From positions 124,001 through 188,000 of the forward strand of contig NZ_NNBK01000008.1 of the NCBI RefSeq assembly GCF_002803075.1: 64,000 nucleotides of DNA, given 5' to 3'. Below, piece by piece: positions 26,292 to 33,936 of the stretch (positions are counted from its first letter, which is position 1; each line of letters starts with the position of its first letter). The notes below the pieces were generated by a model. It had not been told where the DNA came from and did no database searches. It saw only the letters and a list, made by a program, of their open reading frames with translations. Source of the stretch: Streptomyces sp. CB01373 (GTDB lineage: Bacteria; Actinomycetota; Actinomycetes; Streptomycetales; Streptomycetaceae). A program made the translations under genes and the position numbers.

Positions 26292-26912
26292 CTAGCCCAG
26301 CCTTGCCGCGATGCTCTCCACGTTTACCAGGTTCTGGCCCCGATCGAAGGGCGCCAGGTGGAATCGGGGCCGACTGCGAACCTCGACGTTCGAGGCCCCT
26401 TCGGACGGGTCCGCGGTGATCTCTATGAGCTGCGCGTAGCCGGCGTCGTCATGGGCCTTTCGGACCGCCCTGACGCGGGTGCCGTTCGGCTCCTGCTCGA
26501 TGATGCGGACCCCGTCCGTCTCCTGCAGGATCCTGCGCGCGCGGCCGATGGCGTACGCGCCTCCACCACGCACCGGGACGGCTCTCGACTGGTATGGCGA
26601 GAGATTGCCCGGAGTGGGCTCGAAGCCGAGCTTCCGCACCGCCGGGACGTGGCCGAGCATGCCTATCAGGCCGTAGAGCAGCAGGAGTCCGAGGAACAGG
26701 ATGAGCACGAGGATGAAGGCGGCCTCGACACTGTCCCTCAAAGGCCGGTCCGGCGAGCCTTCGGCAACCGTGGTGAAGAGGACGACGAACACTGCAATCA
26801 GCAAGGAGTGCACTGCCGCACAGGCCATGGAGCGGCGGAGAACATAGTAAAGGATCTTGTTCACTGCCCCAGTCTTCAGCTTGGACCACGTAGATTCTGT
26901 CATAGCGGCCAT
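26292..26912 (-). CDS. Membrane protein of unknown function (island)
   Basis: A 206-residue protein with two membrane helices, AAVHSLLIAVFVVLFTTVAE (about 32-51) and AFILVLILFLGLLLLYGLIG (about 64-84). A cytoplasmic or extracellular domain of 120 residues follows, with a beta-rich pattern (VRIIEQEPNGTRVRAVRKAHDDAG, LIEITADPSEG, NVEVRSRPRFHLAPFDRG split). I do not recognise the family. Codon use is less GC-biased than neighbours, suggesting transfer. No ribosome-binding site stands out; ATG at 26903 is an alternative start. Confidence 0.5.
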   Translation of the reverse strand: MAAMTESTWSKLKTGAVNKILYYVLRRSMACAAVHSLLIAVFVVLFTTVAEGSPDRPLRDSVEAAFILVLILFLGLLLLYGLIGMLGHVPAVRKLGFEPTPGNLSPYQSRAVPVRGGGAYAIGRARRILQETDGVRIIEQEPNGTRVRAVRKAHDDAGYAQLIEITADPSEGASNVEVRSRPRFHLAPFDRGQNLVNVESIAARLG

Positions 26913-26934
26913 TCAACAGCGTTTCACGGAAATA

Positions 26935-27065
26935 TCAGTTAAACTTTATATTAAGTTTCTCTTCGTCGAGGCCAATGGCCTCCTCCAGCACTGAACGCAG
27001 CCACTTGTCCGCATTAATGGTCGTTATTCGCCCGCTCAGATCACCATTGAACTGGACTAGCCGAT
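26935..27065 (-). pseudogene. C-terminal fragment of an unknown gene, AT-richer DNA
   Basis: The minus-strand frame LVQFNGDLSGRITTINADKW, then LRSVLEEAIGLDEEKLNIKF ends in TGA at 26935, 22 bases before the next gene. It has good coding character but no start codon, and the frame is closed by a TGA just upstream. The segment is clearly AT-richer than its surroundings. Probably the 3' remnant of a foreign gene. Identity unknown. Confidence 0.35.
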
Positions 27066-27151
27066 TTCATTAGTCCTTCTGAGTCTCTTCCGGATGCCTG
27101 AGTGACGCAGATTCGAAAGCTGCTGAGGGCCACCCTGTATTTGGCTCGGGC

Positions 27152-27805
27152 TCAAGCCGGCTGCCGTGGCCACCGACCATCGGCTTCGCCGAGCTCGGCT
27201 CGCGTGGGGTGAGCTGTGGCGTTCCGTCCCAAAGGGGACAGTGCCGCGCAGAAGAGAAGCGCGCCGAGCGGCATCAGGTCCAGACTGGCCGCCATCGCCG
27301 CCGTACCGAGCACCACCAGCACAGGGCGCCAGACCCCGATGCGGCGCTGCACGGCGAGCTGGATCACCAGCCACAGCAGGCCGACGAAGAAGAGATTCGG
27401 GCCCACCGTGTACACCGCGGGCATCACGCCCGGGTGGCTCTGAATGCTCTCGAAGAACCGGTCCATCCCGGCCCGGTCGTCGGCGCGGAATCCGACAACG
27501 AGGTCGATGACGCCCTGGGCGGTGACGGCCACCACCCCCACCAGTCCCAGCAGCGTCGCCGCCTGGATGCTCAGCCGTGCTGCGCTGGTCGTCGGCTTCG
27601 ACAGCCGCAGGAGCCCCAGGAAGATCGCGGCGAAGAGCAACACCCCGGCGATCAGCGCGATGTGGCCGCTGGTCCAGGCAAGGCCCGGGCCGTGGTCCGG
27701 GTCGGACAGACGGATGACTCCGTAGGCGAGCATGCACAGCGGTGCGGCGATGAAAGCGGTCCGAGTCAGTGCGGTCCGGCGAGTTCCCCAAGGTCGGTTC
27801 GTCAT
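27152..27805 (-). CDS. Six-helix membrane protein (DUF998-like appearance)
   Basis: A 217-residue protein starting MTNRPWGTRRTALTRTAF with about six hydrophobic helices: AAPLCMLAYGVIRL, GHIALIAGVLLFAAIFLGLL, ATLLGLVGVVAVTAQGVIDL, VGPNLFFVGLLWLVIQLAV, WRPVLVVLGTAAMAASL and PLGALLFCAALSPLG. The family is not recognised with confidence. ATG at 27805 fits the membrane topology, but no ribosome-binding site is visible. It lies inside the degraded island. Confidence 0.55.
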   Translation of the reverse strand: MTNRPWGTRRTALTRTAFIAAPLCMLAYGVIRLSDPDHGPGLAWTSGHIALIAGVLLFAAIFLGLLRLSKPTTSAARLSIQAATLLGLVGVVAVTAQGVIDLVVGFRADDRAGMDRFFESIQSHPGVMPAVYTVGPNLFFVGLLWLVIQLAVQRRIGVWRPVLVVLGTAAMAASLDLMPLGALLFCAALSPLGRNATAHPTRAELGEADGRWPRQPA

Positions 27806-28176
27806 GTGTCGATTTTTTCGGTCCGCACCGTACTCAGAGATCAGGGATTGCCCCGCATGCACCCTGATCCGTCCCTGACACGCCCTCATGGTCGTCTGCT
27901 TTCGGGTCCGATGTCGATAACAGACGCTCCAGGTTCGCGGTCACGCGGGCCAGGGCTACACCTTGCGGTTCCGGAATCCGCGGGCGTGCTACCGCCGGAC
28001 CGCCTACCTCGGATCGTGGCGCCTGGCTCGGATCTGCTGGCCGCGTCCGAGGCACGGACGGGCCTGCATGGGGAGGTCGACGCTGTCGGCGTCCTCGCGC
28101 TTCTCCGCGTGGACACCGGCAGTGCCGGGTGTCTTCATGCCCCCCGCTATCGCAATGGCGTCCCGGTGATGATCAG
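27806..28176. other. Non-coding stretch with direct-repeat copy 1
   Basis: About 370 bases without a supported gene. It contains the first copy (27951-28030) of a diverged direct repeat whose second copy is at 28660-28740. Short frames here show no family resemblance. Confidence 0.4.
27951..28030 (+). repeat. Diverged direct repeat, copy 1
   Basis: About 80 bases beginning CAGGGCTACACCTTGCGGTT that match 28660-28740 with roughly one difference in five. The pair flanks the PPOX gene in direct orientation. What the repeat encodes, if anything, is unclear. Confidence 0.55.
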
Positions 28177-28587
28177 TCAGGCGGTGGCGGTACCGACCAC
28201 CTTGGTCGGGCTGATACGGACGACAACACGGAGAACCTCTGCCGGGAGCTCGAGGTACTCCTGGCCGGCACCGGGGCCTTCGTACTGTTCGGCGAGGGTG
28301 ACCGCCAGACACCGGCCAGTGTCCTCGGTGATTGTGGCGAGGCCGCGTATCTCGACGTAGCGCAACGGGTCGGCCGGATCATAGACGGTCAGGCTGGCGC
28401 GGGGGTCGCGGCGTAGGTTGCGTTCCTTGCGACGGCCGGCAGCGGTGGAGACGAGCAGGTCATCACCGTCGCGGCCAACCCAGACCACCGACGTCTGCGG
28501 GCTTCCGTCCGGGTTGACAGTGGCGAGGACGGCGGGAACCGGCGCATCGAGCAGCGCCCGGGCGGAATCGTTCAGCATGGCTGTCAT
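28177..28587 (-). CDS. PPOX-class F420-dependent oxidoreductase-like protein
   Basis: A 136-residue split-barrel flavin/F420-binding protein of the PPOX class. Motifs: ALLDAPVPAVLATVNPDGSP (first strands), TSVVWVGRDGDDLLVSTAAG, RRKERNLRRDPRASLTVYDP (phosphate-contacting basic loop) and YVEIRGLATITED. Members typically use F420 or FMN to reduce small molecules or biliverdin. ATG at 28587 gives the family start; the frame is open upstream through the repeat, which I regard as non-coding. Apparently intact although neighbours are degraded. Confidence 0.8.
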   Translation of the reverse strand: MTAMLNDSARALLDAPVPAVLATVNPDGSPQTSVVWVGRDGDDLLVSTAAGRRKERNLRRDPRASLTVYDPADPLRYVEIRGLATITEDTGRCLAVTLAEQYEGPGAGQEYLELPAEVLRVVVRISPTKVVGTATA

Positions 28588-28659
28588 TCGGGCGAAGCTA
28601 TCTGCCGCCCGGATCGTCTCGCACCTGGATTTGGCCGACTGAGAGGTCAGGCCAGGGCG

Positions 28660-28740
28660 CAGGGCTACGCCTTGCGGTTCAGGTACCCGCAGGCGCGCTG
28701 CCGCCGCACCTCCCGCTACGGATCGCTCGGCCCGGCGCGA
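28660..28740 (+). repeat. Diverged direct repeat, copy 2
   Basis: Second copy of the repeat described at 27951-28030, beginning CAGGGCTACGCCTTGCGGTT. The repeats lie 709 bases apart and bracket the PPOX gene. Confidence 0.55.
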
Positions 28741-28807
28741 ATGCCGCCCGCGCCCGTTCGCCGACACGCCGGATCCGCAGCCACGCGTCGATGCCAGACG
28801 GGCCTAG

Positions 28808-29155
28808 GGCGGAGGGCGAGACCCGGAAGAGGCGGCGGCCCGCGAGGTCCTGGAAGAGACGGGCTGGCGCCCTGGTCCCATCAAGCCCCTGATCTACGCC
28901 GAGCCGGCCAACGGCATCACCGATTCACAGCACCACGTCTTCCGCGCTGATGGCGCCGCCTACGCCGGGCCGCCCACGGAGAAGAACGAGTCCGACCGCA
29001 TCGAGTGGATCCCCCTCTCAAGAGGTGCGGGGGATGATCGACCGCCGGGAGATCGTGAGCAGTGGATCGCTCGTGACTGCCGCCTGCGCGGCGACGGCGT
29101 CCACCACGCCATGCTCGGCATCGCCCGCCTACACAACCTTGCTCTCACGGGATAG
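28808..29155 (+). pseudogene. Nudix hydrolase remnant
   Basis: The frame opens directly after a stop and reads GGGRDPEEAAAREVLEETGW, an intact Nudix box (G-x5-E-x7-REV-x-EE-x-G), continuing to ESDRIEWIPLS. There the frame must shift by one to read SQEVRGMIDRREIVSSGSLV, then shift back to finish HHAMLGIARLHNLALTG. The N-terminal half is missing. Two frameshifts plus 5' truncation make this a pseudogene. The parent enzyme would have hydrolysed a nucleoside diphosphate derivative. Confidence 0.7.
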
Positions 29156-29224
29156 CTCCTGCCGCATGCGGGACCTGAGAGGTCCACGGGAGACGGCTCC
29201 CCACCTCGCAGTCTTGGAGGAGAT

Positions 29225-29656
29225 TCAGGCGAGGCAGAACTCGTTGCCCTCGATGTCCTGCATCGTGATGCACGACTCGTTGACGCCATCGGCGCGCTGC
29301 GTCAGCACGTGTTTCGCGCCGAGAGCCATCAGCCGTGCGCATTCGGCCTCGAGTGTGGCCAGGCGCTCGTCACCCACGAGCCCGGCGCCGGCCCGCACAC
29401 AGAGATGGACCCGGTTCTTGACGACCTTGCCTTCGGGAACTCGCTGGAAGAGCAGGCGTGAACCCACACCGGAGGGATCAGTGCACGCGAAGTAGATCTC
29501 ATCCTCAGGCGGCAGCGAGCAGTGGTACTCCTCCCACGTGGCAAAGCCCTCCGGGACCGTCGGTACGACGTACCCCAGCACCTCGCACCAGAAAGCGGCG
29601 AGGCGCGCAGGTTCCGCGCAGTCGAAGGTCACTTGGAACTGTTTGATCGTTGACAT
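29225..29656 (-). CDS. VOC family (glyoxalase-like) protein
   Basis: A 143-residue vicinal-oxygen-chelate protein with two beta-alpha-beta-beta-beta units: FQVTFDCAEPARLAAFWCEVLGY at the N-terminus and HLCVRAGAGLVGDERLATLEAECARLMALGAKHV, ending MQDIEGNEFCLA with the conserved metal-site Glu. Proteins of this small type often bind or modify antibiotics or small metabolites; the substrate is not evident. The start ATG at 29656 is clear. It appears intact within the island. Confidence 0.82.
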   Translation of the reverse strand: MSTIKQFQVTFDCAEPARLAAFWCEVLGYVVPTVPEGFATWEEYHCSLPPEDEIYFACTDPSGVGSRLLFQRVPEGKVVKNRVHLCVRAGAGLVGDERLATLEAECARLMALGAKHVLTQRADGVNESCITMQDIEGNEFCLA

Positions 29657-29962
29657 CGGCGCACGATAACAGGGGTCCTGCTCATCTCCCTGGGTGGGTA
29701 GGTCCGCACGTTGTCGGGAGGAGGGCCCTGCTGTCCGCTGCTGTGTCGTGCGGTCCCAGGGGTGAACCGAGGCCGGCGCCTCCCCGAACAGGGGGGATCT
29801 GGGATGCGATCCCGGCCAGCCACTCTCGTGCTGCCAAAGATCAGTTGCGGGACAACCCTTGGACTGCTCGCCATCACATAGCGGCGATCACGTGTTGCGA
29901 TGATCCTTAGAATCCGCCCCGTCCGGTGGGCGCGCCGCTGCTTGTGTCCGTTGACGTCGGCG
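29657..29962. other. Gap between VOC gene and recombinase fragment
   Basis: About 306 bases. A short plus-strand frame around 29815-29910 (SHSRAAKDQLRDNPWTARHH) has some coding character and might be a transposase or other remnant, but I cannot name it. Nothing else seen. Confidence 0.3.
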
Positions 29963-30498
29963 TCAGCCCTGGCTGTCAGCCGCCTCGGTCTCCTGTTCGC
30001 TCTCCTTCGCCGCTGCCGCCCGCCGCATGTGCCCCTCCTCGCCGAAGTGCACCGACAGACGCGACGTGTCCAGCTTCTTGCCGCCGCGCCTCGCGGGTGC
30101 CACCTCCACGTAGCCGCCCGCGTTCAACAGCAGATCTCGCTTACCGGCCACGTCCGAGCGCTTCCACTGCTCGGCGTGCGTCTCTCCGGTCGGCTCCGCC
30201 TTCACGCCGCCCGGCTTCGCCGTTCGGCGGTACTTCAGAGGGCCGATGCACCGGTACCGAAGCTGGCCGTTGCGCCCGCTGAAGGTGTACATGCGCTCAC
30301 CGCAGACTCCGCAGTGCATGATGCCGCGCAGCAGCGACGTCCCCTCCCGGCGCTTCTCACCGGGGTTGGCCCGGCGCTCCAACTCGTCCTGGAGCGCCTG
30401 CCAGGTGTCCGTGTCGAGGATCGGCGGGCGGTTGACCAGCGGCAGTCCGTCCGTCCGCAGGATCGGCTTTCCGTCCTCGACGACCTGGCCGAGCAACT
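29963..30498 (-). pseudogene. Serine recombinase, C-terminal half
   Basis: The minus-strand reading PQLLGQVVEDGKPILRTDGL, then PLVNRPPILDTDTWQALQDE, is the recombinase domain of a large serine recombinase. A zinc-ribbon region (HCGVCGERMYTFSGRNGQLR, then C) and a charged C-terminal tail follow. The 5' side is cut exactly at the left end of IS copy A. The missing N-terminal half is on the opposite strand at 39467-40253: joining GGCAAC from there to CCCCAG here restores LLGNPQLLGQ in frame. Non-functional as it stands. Confidence 0.9.
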
Positions 30499-32326
30499 GG
30501 GGGTTTGAACTGCTGCCGTTTGACAGCGGTTGGACGTGTTCTGGTGTGTATGAGTGAGCGTGGCGTGGGTGAAGGCGCGTGGCCGGGGGCGGTGACCGGG
30601 TGTTCTGGTTTCGAATGCGTGACCTTTGGTCGGGGCTGCTCGTTGGGTGCGGTGACGGTTGCGGTTTCGGGCGGGGGTGAGGGTGTGGGTGGGCTGCGTG
30701 AGGTGGCGGCGTCGTTCGTGGTGCCCGGCCCGTCCGGGGTGGCCATCCGCGCCGGTCTCAAGGGTCTGACCGGGCAGGACGAGGCGGTGCTGCGCCAGGT
30801 CGGCGGTCTGCTCGGTTCGCTGGCCTCCCGTGATCTGAGGGTGCGCTGCGCGGCGGGGCTGGGCCATGACAGTGAGCTGTGGGCGCGGCGGAAGCGGGCG
30901 TTGTCCGGGGAGTCGTCTTCGCGGTGGGCGGGCAGTATCACCAGGGCCACGCACGATCAGTGGGCTTTGGCCCGGCGCGGACAGTTCGCCCACATGCAGA
31001 GTCTGCGGGCGGGCGTCGAGACGATCGCGCACCGGCTTGCGCAGCCGGTCGGGGCCAGGGGTGCCAAGGGGGTGCCGGGTGGTTACCGCTTCGAGCGGGA
31101 GTGGTTCGCCAAGTCCCGGCGGCTGCATGTGCTTGAGGACCGGCTGGTGCGGGTGCGGGCCGACTGGGAGGCCGGGCGGGTGCGGGTGGTGCGCGGCGGC
31201 AAGAAGTTGCTCAACAGCCGGCATCATCTGGAGGCCGCAGGGCTGACCGAGGCGCGGTGGCGGTTGCGGTGGGAGGCCGAGCGGTGGTTCCTGCAGGCCG
31301 ATGGCGAGTCCGGGAAGCGGTTCGGAAACGAGACGATCCGCGTCACACCCGGCGGTGAGGTGAGCATCCGGCTTCCGGCTGCCCTGGCCGGGCTGGCGAA
31401 CGCGCCGCACGGCCGGTACGTGCTCGCTTGCCGGATCGTCTTCCGCCACCGGGGCGAGCAGTGGGCCGACCGCGTCACAGCAGGCCGCGCTGTGGCCTAC
31501 CGCATCCACTACGACCCGGACCGGGGCCGCTGGTATGTGACCGCGTCCTGGCAGACCCCGCCCGTGCGGACCGTGCCGCTTTCAGCGGCTCGTGCGGGTG
31601 GGCTGGCCGGCGTCGACATGAACGTCGACCACCTGGCCGCCTGGCGCCTGGCGCCTGGACGCACACGGCAACCCTCTCGGCGCGCCCCGCAGGTTCGACT
31701 ACCAGATGGACGGCACCGCACAGCACCGCGACGCACAACTGCGCCATGCCCTGATCCGCCTGCTGCACTGGGCCGCCCGCCACGGCCTGGCGCTCGCGAT
31801 CGAGGACCTCGACTTCGCCGCCGAGAAGACCCGGGAGAAACACGGTCGCCGCAAGCGGTTCCGCAAGCTGATCTCCGGCCTGCCCACCGCCCGCCTGCGG
31901 GCTCGGCTGGTGTCGATGGCGGCCGAGCTCGGTGTCACCGTCGTCGCGGTCGACCCGGCCTACACCAGCCGCTGGGGCGCCCAGCACTGGCAGAAACCCC
32001 TGACCAGCAAGAACAGGAAGCCCACGCGGCACGACGCTGCCGCCGTGGCGATCGGAAGGCGCGCCCTGGGATGTGCGATCCGGCGTCGGACGGCACCGCC
32101 CCCACACGACCGGAGTGATCGTGTGGGGCATCGGACCGTCCAGGCCGCATCGGATGCCTTGGGGCGTGAGGGACCCCGCCCCCGCGTTCCCGGACCACGG
32201 ACACGATCCGTGCCGCCCGGACGCGGAGCGAAAGCGGGCGACCAGTGTGCCCACAACCGTTCGGGGCACACGGCTGAGCACGAGCCCTGACACCAGGACT
32301 CACTCCCGCTCAGTCCATGGGAACGG
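30499..32326 (+). mobile_element. IS605-like TnpB-only element, copy A
   Basis: About 1,828 bases, one of two inverted copies (B at 40254-42087). The left end follows TGGGGG and starts TTTGAA; the right end is CACTCCCGCTCAGTCCATGG followed by GAACGG. No Y1 transposase (TnpA) is encoded and there are no terminal inverted repeats or target duplications, as expected for the IS200/IS605 and IS1341 groups. The last 384 bases are about 98% identical to copy B whereas the upstream part is clearly more diverged. Boundaries are good to a few bases because flanking and element G residues are ambiguous. Confidence 0.8.
30685..32290 (+). pseudogene. tnpB: tnpB-like gene, copy A, frameshifted
   Basis: Encodes the TnpB-like protein up to GVDMNVDHLAAWRL (RuvC-I Asp). 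There a 7-base tandem duplication, GCGCCTG at 31644-31650 and 31651-31657, shifts the frame. The rest (QHRDAQLRHALIRLLHWAAR, LAIEDLDFAAEKTREKHGR, DPAYTSRWGAQHWQKP, RHDAAAVAIGRR) lies in the next frame from about 31706 to 32290. Copy B lacks the duplication and is open. GTG at 30685 is the start conserved between copies; upstream sequence is not collinear in frame. Confidence 0.8.
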
Positions 32327-32346
32327 TTCGGCAGCCCACGGGCTGA
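32327..32346 (+). other. Displaced 3' end of cutC
   Basis: Immediately right of IS copy A stands TTCGGCAGCCCACGGGCTGA. Joined to the GGGGTGGGGG that flanks copy B in cutC, it reads DGVGVRQPTG and a stop, a plausible native CutC C-terminus. It is now 9.7 kb from cutC, separated by the IS-mediated inversion. Confidence 0.6.
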
Positions 32347-32430
32347 GAGTCGCCGCCTGACCGGGGCGGGGCGGAGAAGTGGGTCCGGGCCCGCGTAATT
32401 CGTACGTCTGACCCATTCCGACCGGGCACG

Positions 32431-33936
32431 ATGTCGTTCATGACAGCAACGTCTCCTGACCCCACCGGGCTGCCCTATCACCGCATGGCCCGGTACTCGC
32501 CTCACCACCGCTGGTGGCGGCCGCTGCTCGGCACCGTGGTGCTGGTTGTCGGGTCGGTCCTGGTCACCGGCATCCTCTACGCCCTCGTCGACGGGATCGG
32601 CTGGGCCGCCGGTTACCCGGAACTGCCGGACGGCGGCACCGACTTCGGCCCGATCGCGAACACGGGCCTCGACCTGGCGTTCATAGCCCTGGACCTGCCG
32701 CTGGTCCTGCTGGTCGTCCTCTGGCTGGGCCGGCGTCCGGCCGGCACGGTGGCCTCCGTCATCGGGCGGCCGCGTTGGGGATGGCTGGGCTGGTGCCTGC
32801 TGGCCGCCGTGCCCCCCATGGTGCTGCTGCCGGTGGTCGCGGGCTTCCTGCCGGGCGACGAGGGCGACGGTGGCGGGTCCGACGTGTGGGCGGGGTGGCA
32901 GACGTTCCTCGTCTCCCTGGCCATGCTGGCTGTCCTCGTGCCGTTGCAGTCGGCGGCGGAGGAGTACGTCTTCCGCGGCTGGCTGCTCCAGGCGGCCGGG
33001 GCGTACCTCCGGTCCCCGTGGCTCGCGGTGCTGCCGCAGGCGGTGCTCTTCGCGGCCGCGCACGGCTGGGGCACGCCGTGGGGCTTCGCCGACCTTCTGG
33101 TCTTTGGAGTGGTGGCGGGGTTGCTGACGATCCGCACGGGCGGGCTCGAGGCGTCCATGGCCCTGCACGCGCTGAACAACCTGCTGGCCTTCGGCGTGTC
33201 CGCCGCGTACGTGGACGGGCTGGCCTCAGACGAGACGGCGGCGGACGCCTCCTGGCAACTGGCCCTCATCGACATGGCCTCGGTACTGCTCTTCGCCGCG
33301 ATCGTGCTGCGGCTGGCCCGGCGACGCCACCCGCAGCACCTGTCCGCCCCGCCCCCCGAGCCGACGTACGCCCCGCCGCAGGGCGCGTACTGGCCGTACG
33401 GGCAGGTGCCGGGTGCGTACGGTTCGGGTGCGTACGGGCCGTACCCGCAGCAGCCCGGAGCGCCGTGGCCGTACCCGCAGCAGCCGGGTGGGCATGGGGT
33501 GTACGCGCCGCCGCCGGGTGCGCCTTGGCCCTACGCGCCGCCGCAGGGCAACCCCGGCCCGTACCCGCCGCCGGCCCCGAACGCGACCGTCCCCGGCCCG
33601 GCCGCCGCGTCCGACGCAGCGCCGTCAGGCCCTGATGCGCCCCACCCCGTCGCGCCTTCCGGCGCTGATGGGCCCGGGTCTGCCGTGCTCGGCGGCGCGT
33701 CCGGTGCCGCCGCGTCCGGTTCGGCTGCGCCCGGCGCCGCGCCCGGTCCCGCCGTGCCCGGCGACGCGCACAGTCCGGATGGGACCGGCCCCGCCGTGCC
33801 CGGCGACGCGCACAGCCCGGAGGGGACCGGCCCCGCCGCGCCCGGCGATGCACTCAGCCCCGATGGGATCAGCCCTGCTGCCCCCGCCCCGGCCGAGCCG
33901 TCCTCCCAGCAGCCCGGCGGGGCTCAGGAGAGCTGA
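32431..33936 (+). CDS. CPBP family intramembrane metalloprotease
   Basis: A 501-residue protein with about eight membrane helices. The CPBP (Abi/CAAX protease) motifs are EEYVFRG (EExxxR, about residue 184), FAAAHGWG (first His) and HALNN (second His). The C-terminal 190 residues are a soluble, Pro/Gly/Tyr/Ala-rich tail with tandem PYPQQPG, AYGPYPQQPGAPWPY and PAVPGDAHSP repeats, not typical of the protease core. ATG at 32431 or 32440 may start it. Substrate unknown. The 3' end overlaps the convergent helicase gene by 13 bases. Lies inside the inverted block. Confidence 0.85.
   Translation: MSFMTATSPDPTGLPYHRMARYSPHHRWWRPLLGTVVLVVGSVLVTGILYALVDGIGWAAGYPELPDGGTDFGPIANTGLDLAFIALDLPLVLLVVLWLGRRPAGTVASVIGRPRWGWLGWCLLAAVPPMVLLPVVAGFLPGDEGDGGGSDVWAGWQTFLVSLAMLAVLVPLQSAAEEYVFRGWLLQAAGAYLRSPWLAVLPQAVLFAAAHGWGTPWGFADLLVFGVVAGLLTIRTGGLEASMALHALNNLLAFGVSAAYVDGLASDETAADASWQLALIDMASVLLFAAIVLRLARRRHPQHLSAPPPEPTYAPPQGAYWPYGQVPGAYGSGAYGPYPQQPGAPWPYPQQPGGHGVYAPPPGAPWPYAPPQGNPGPYPPPAPNATVPGPAAASDAAPSGPDAPHPVAPSGADGPGSAVLGGASGAAASGSAAPGAAPGPAVPGDAHSPDGTGPAVPGDAHSPEGTGPAAPGDALSPDGISPAAPAPAEPSSQQPGGAQES

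Noticed and set aside
29657..29962. Transposase remnant suggested by a short plus-strand frame
   Set aside because: About 30 residues only, with no motif I can defend.
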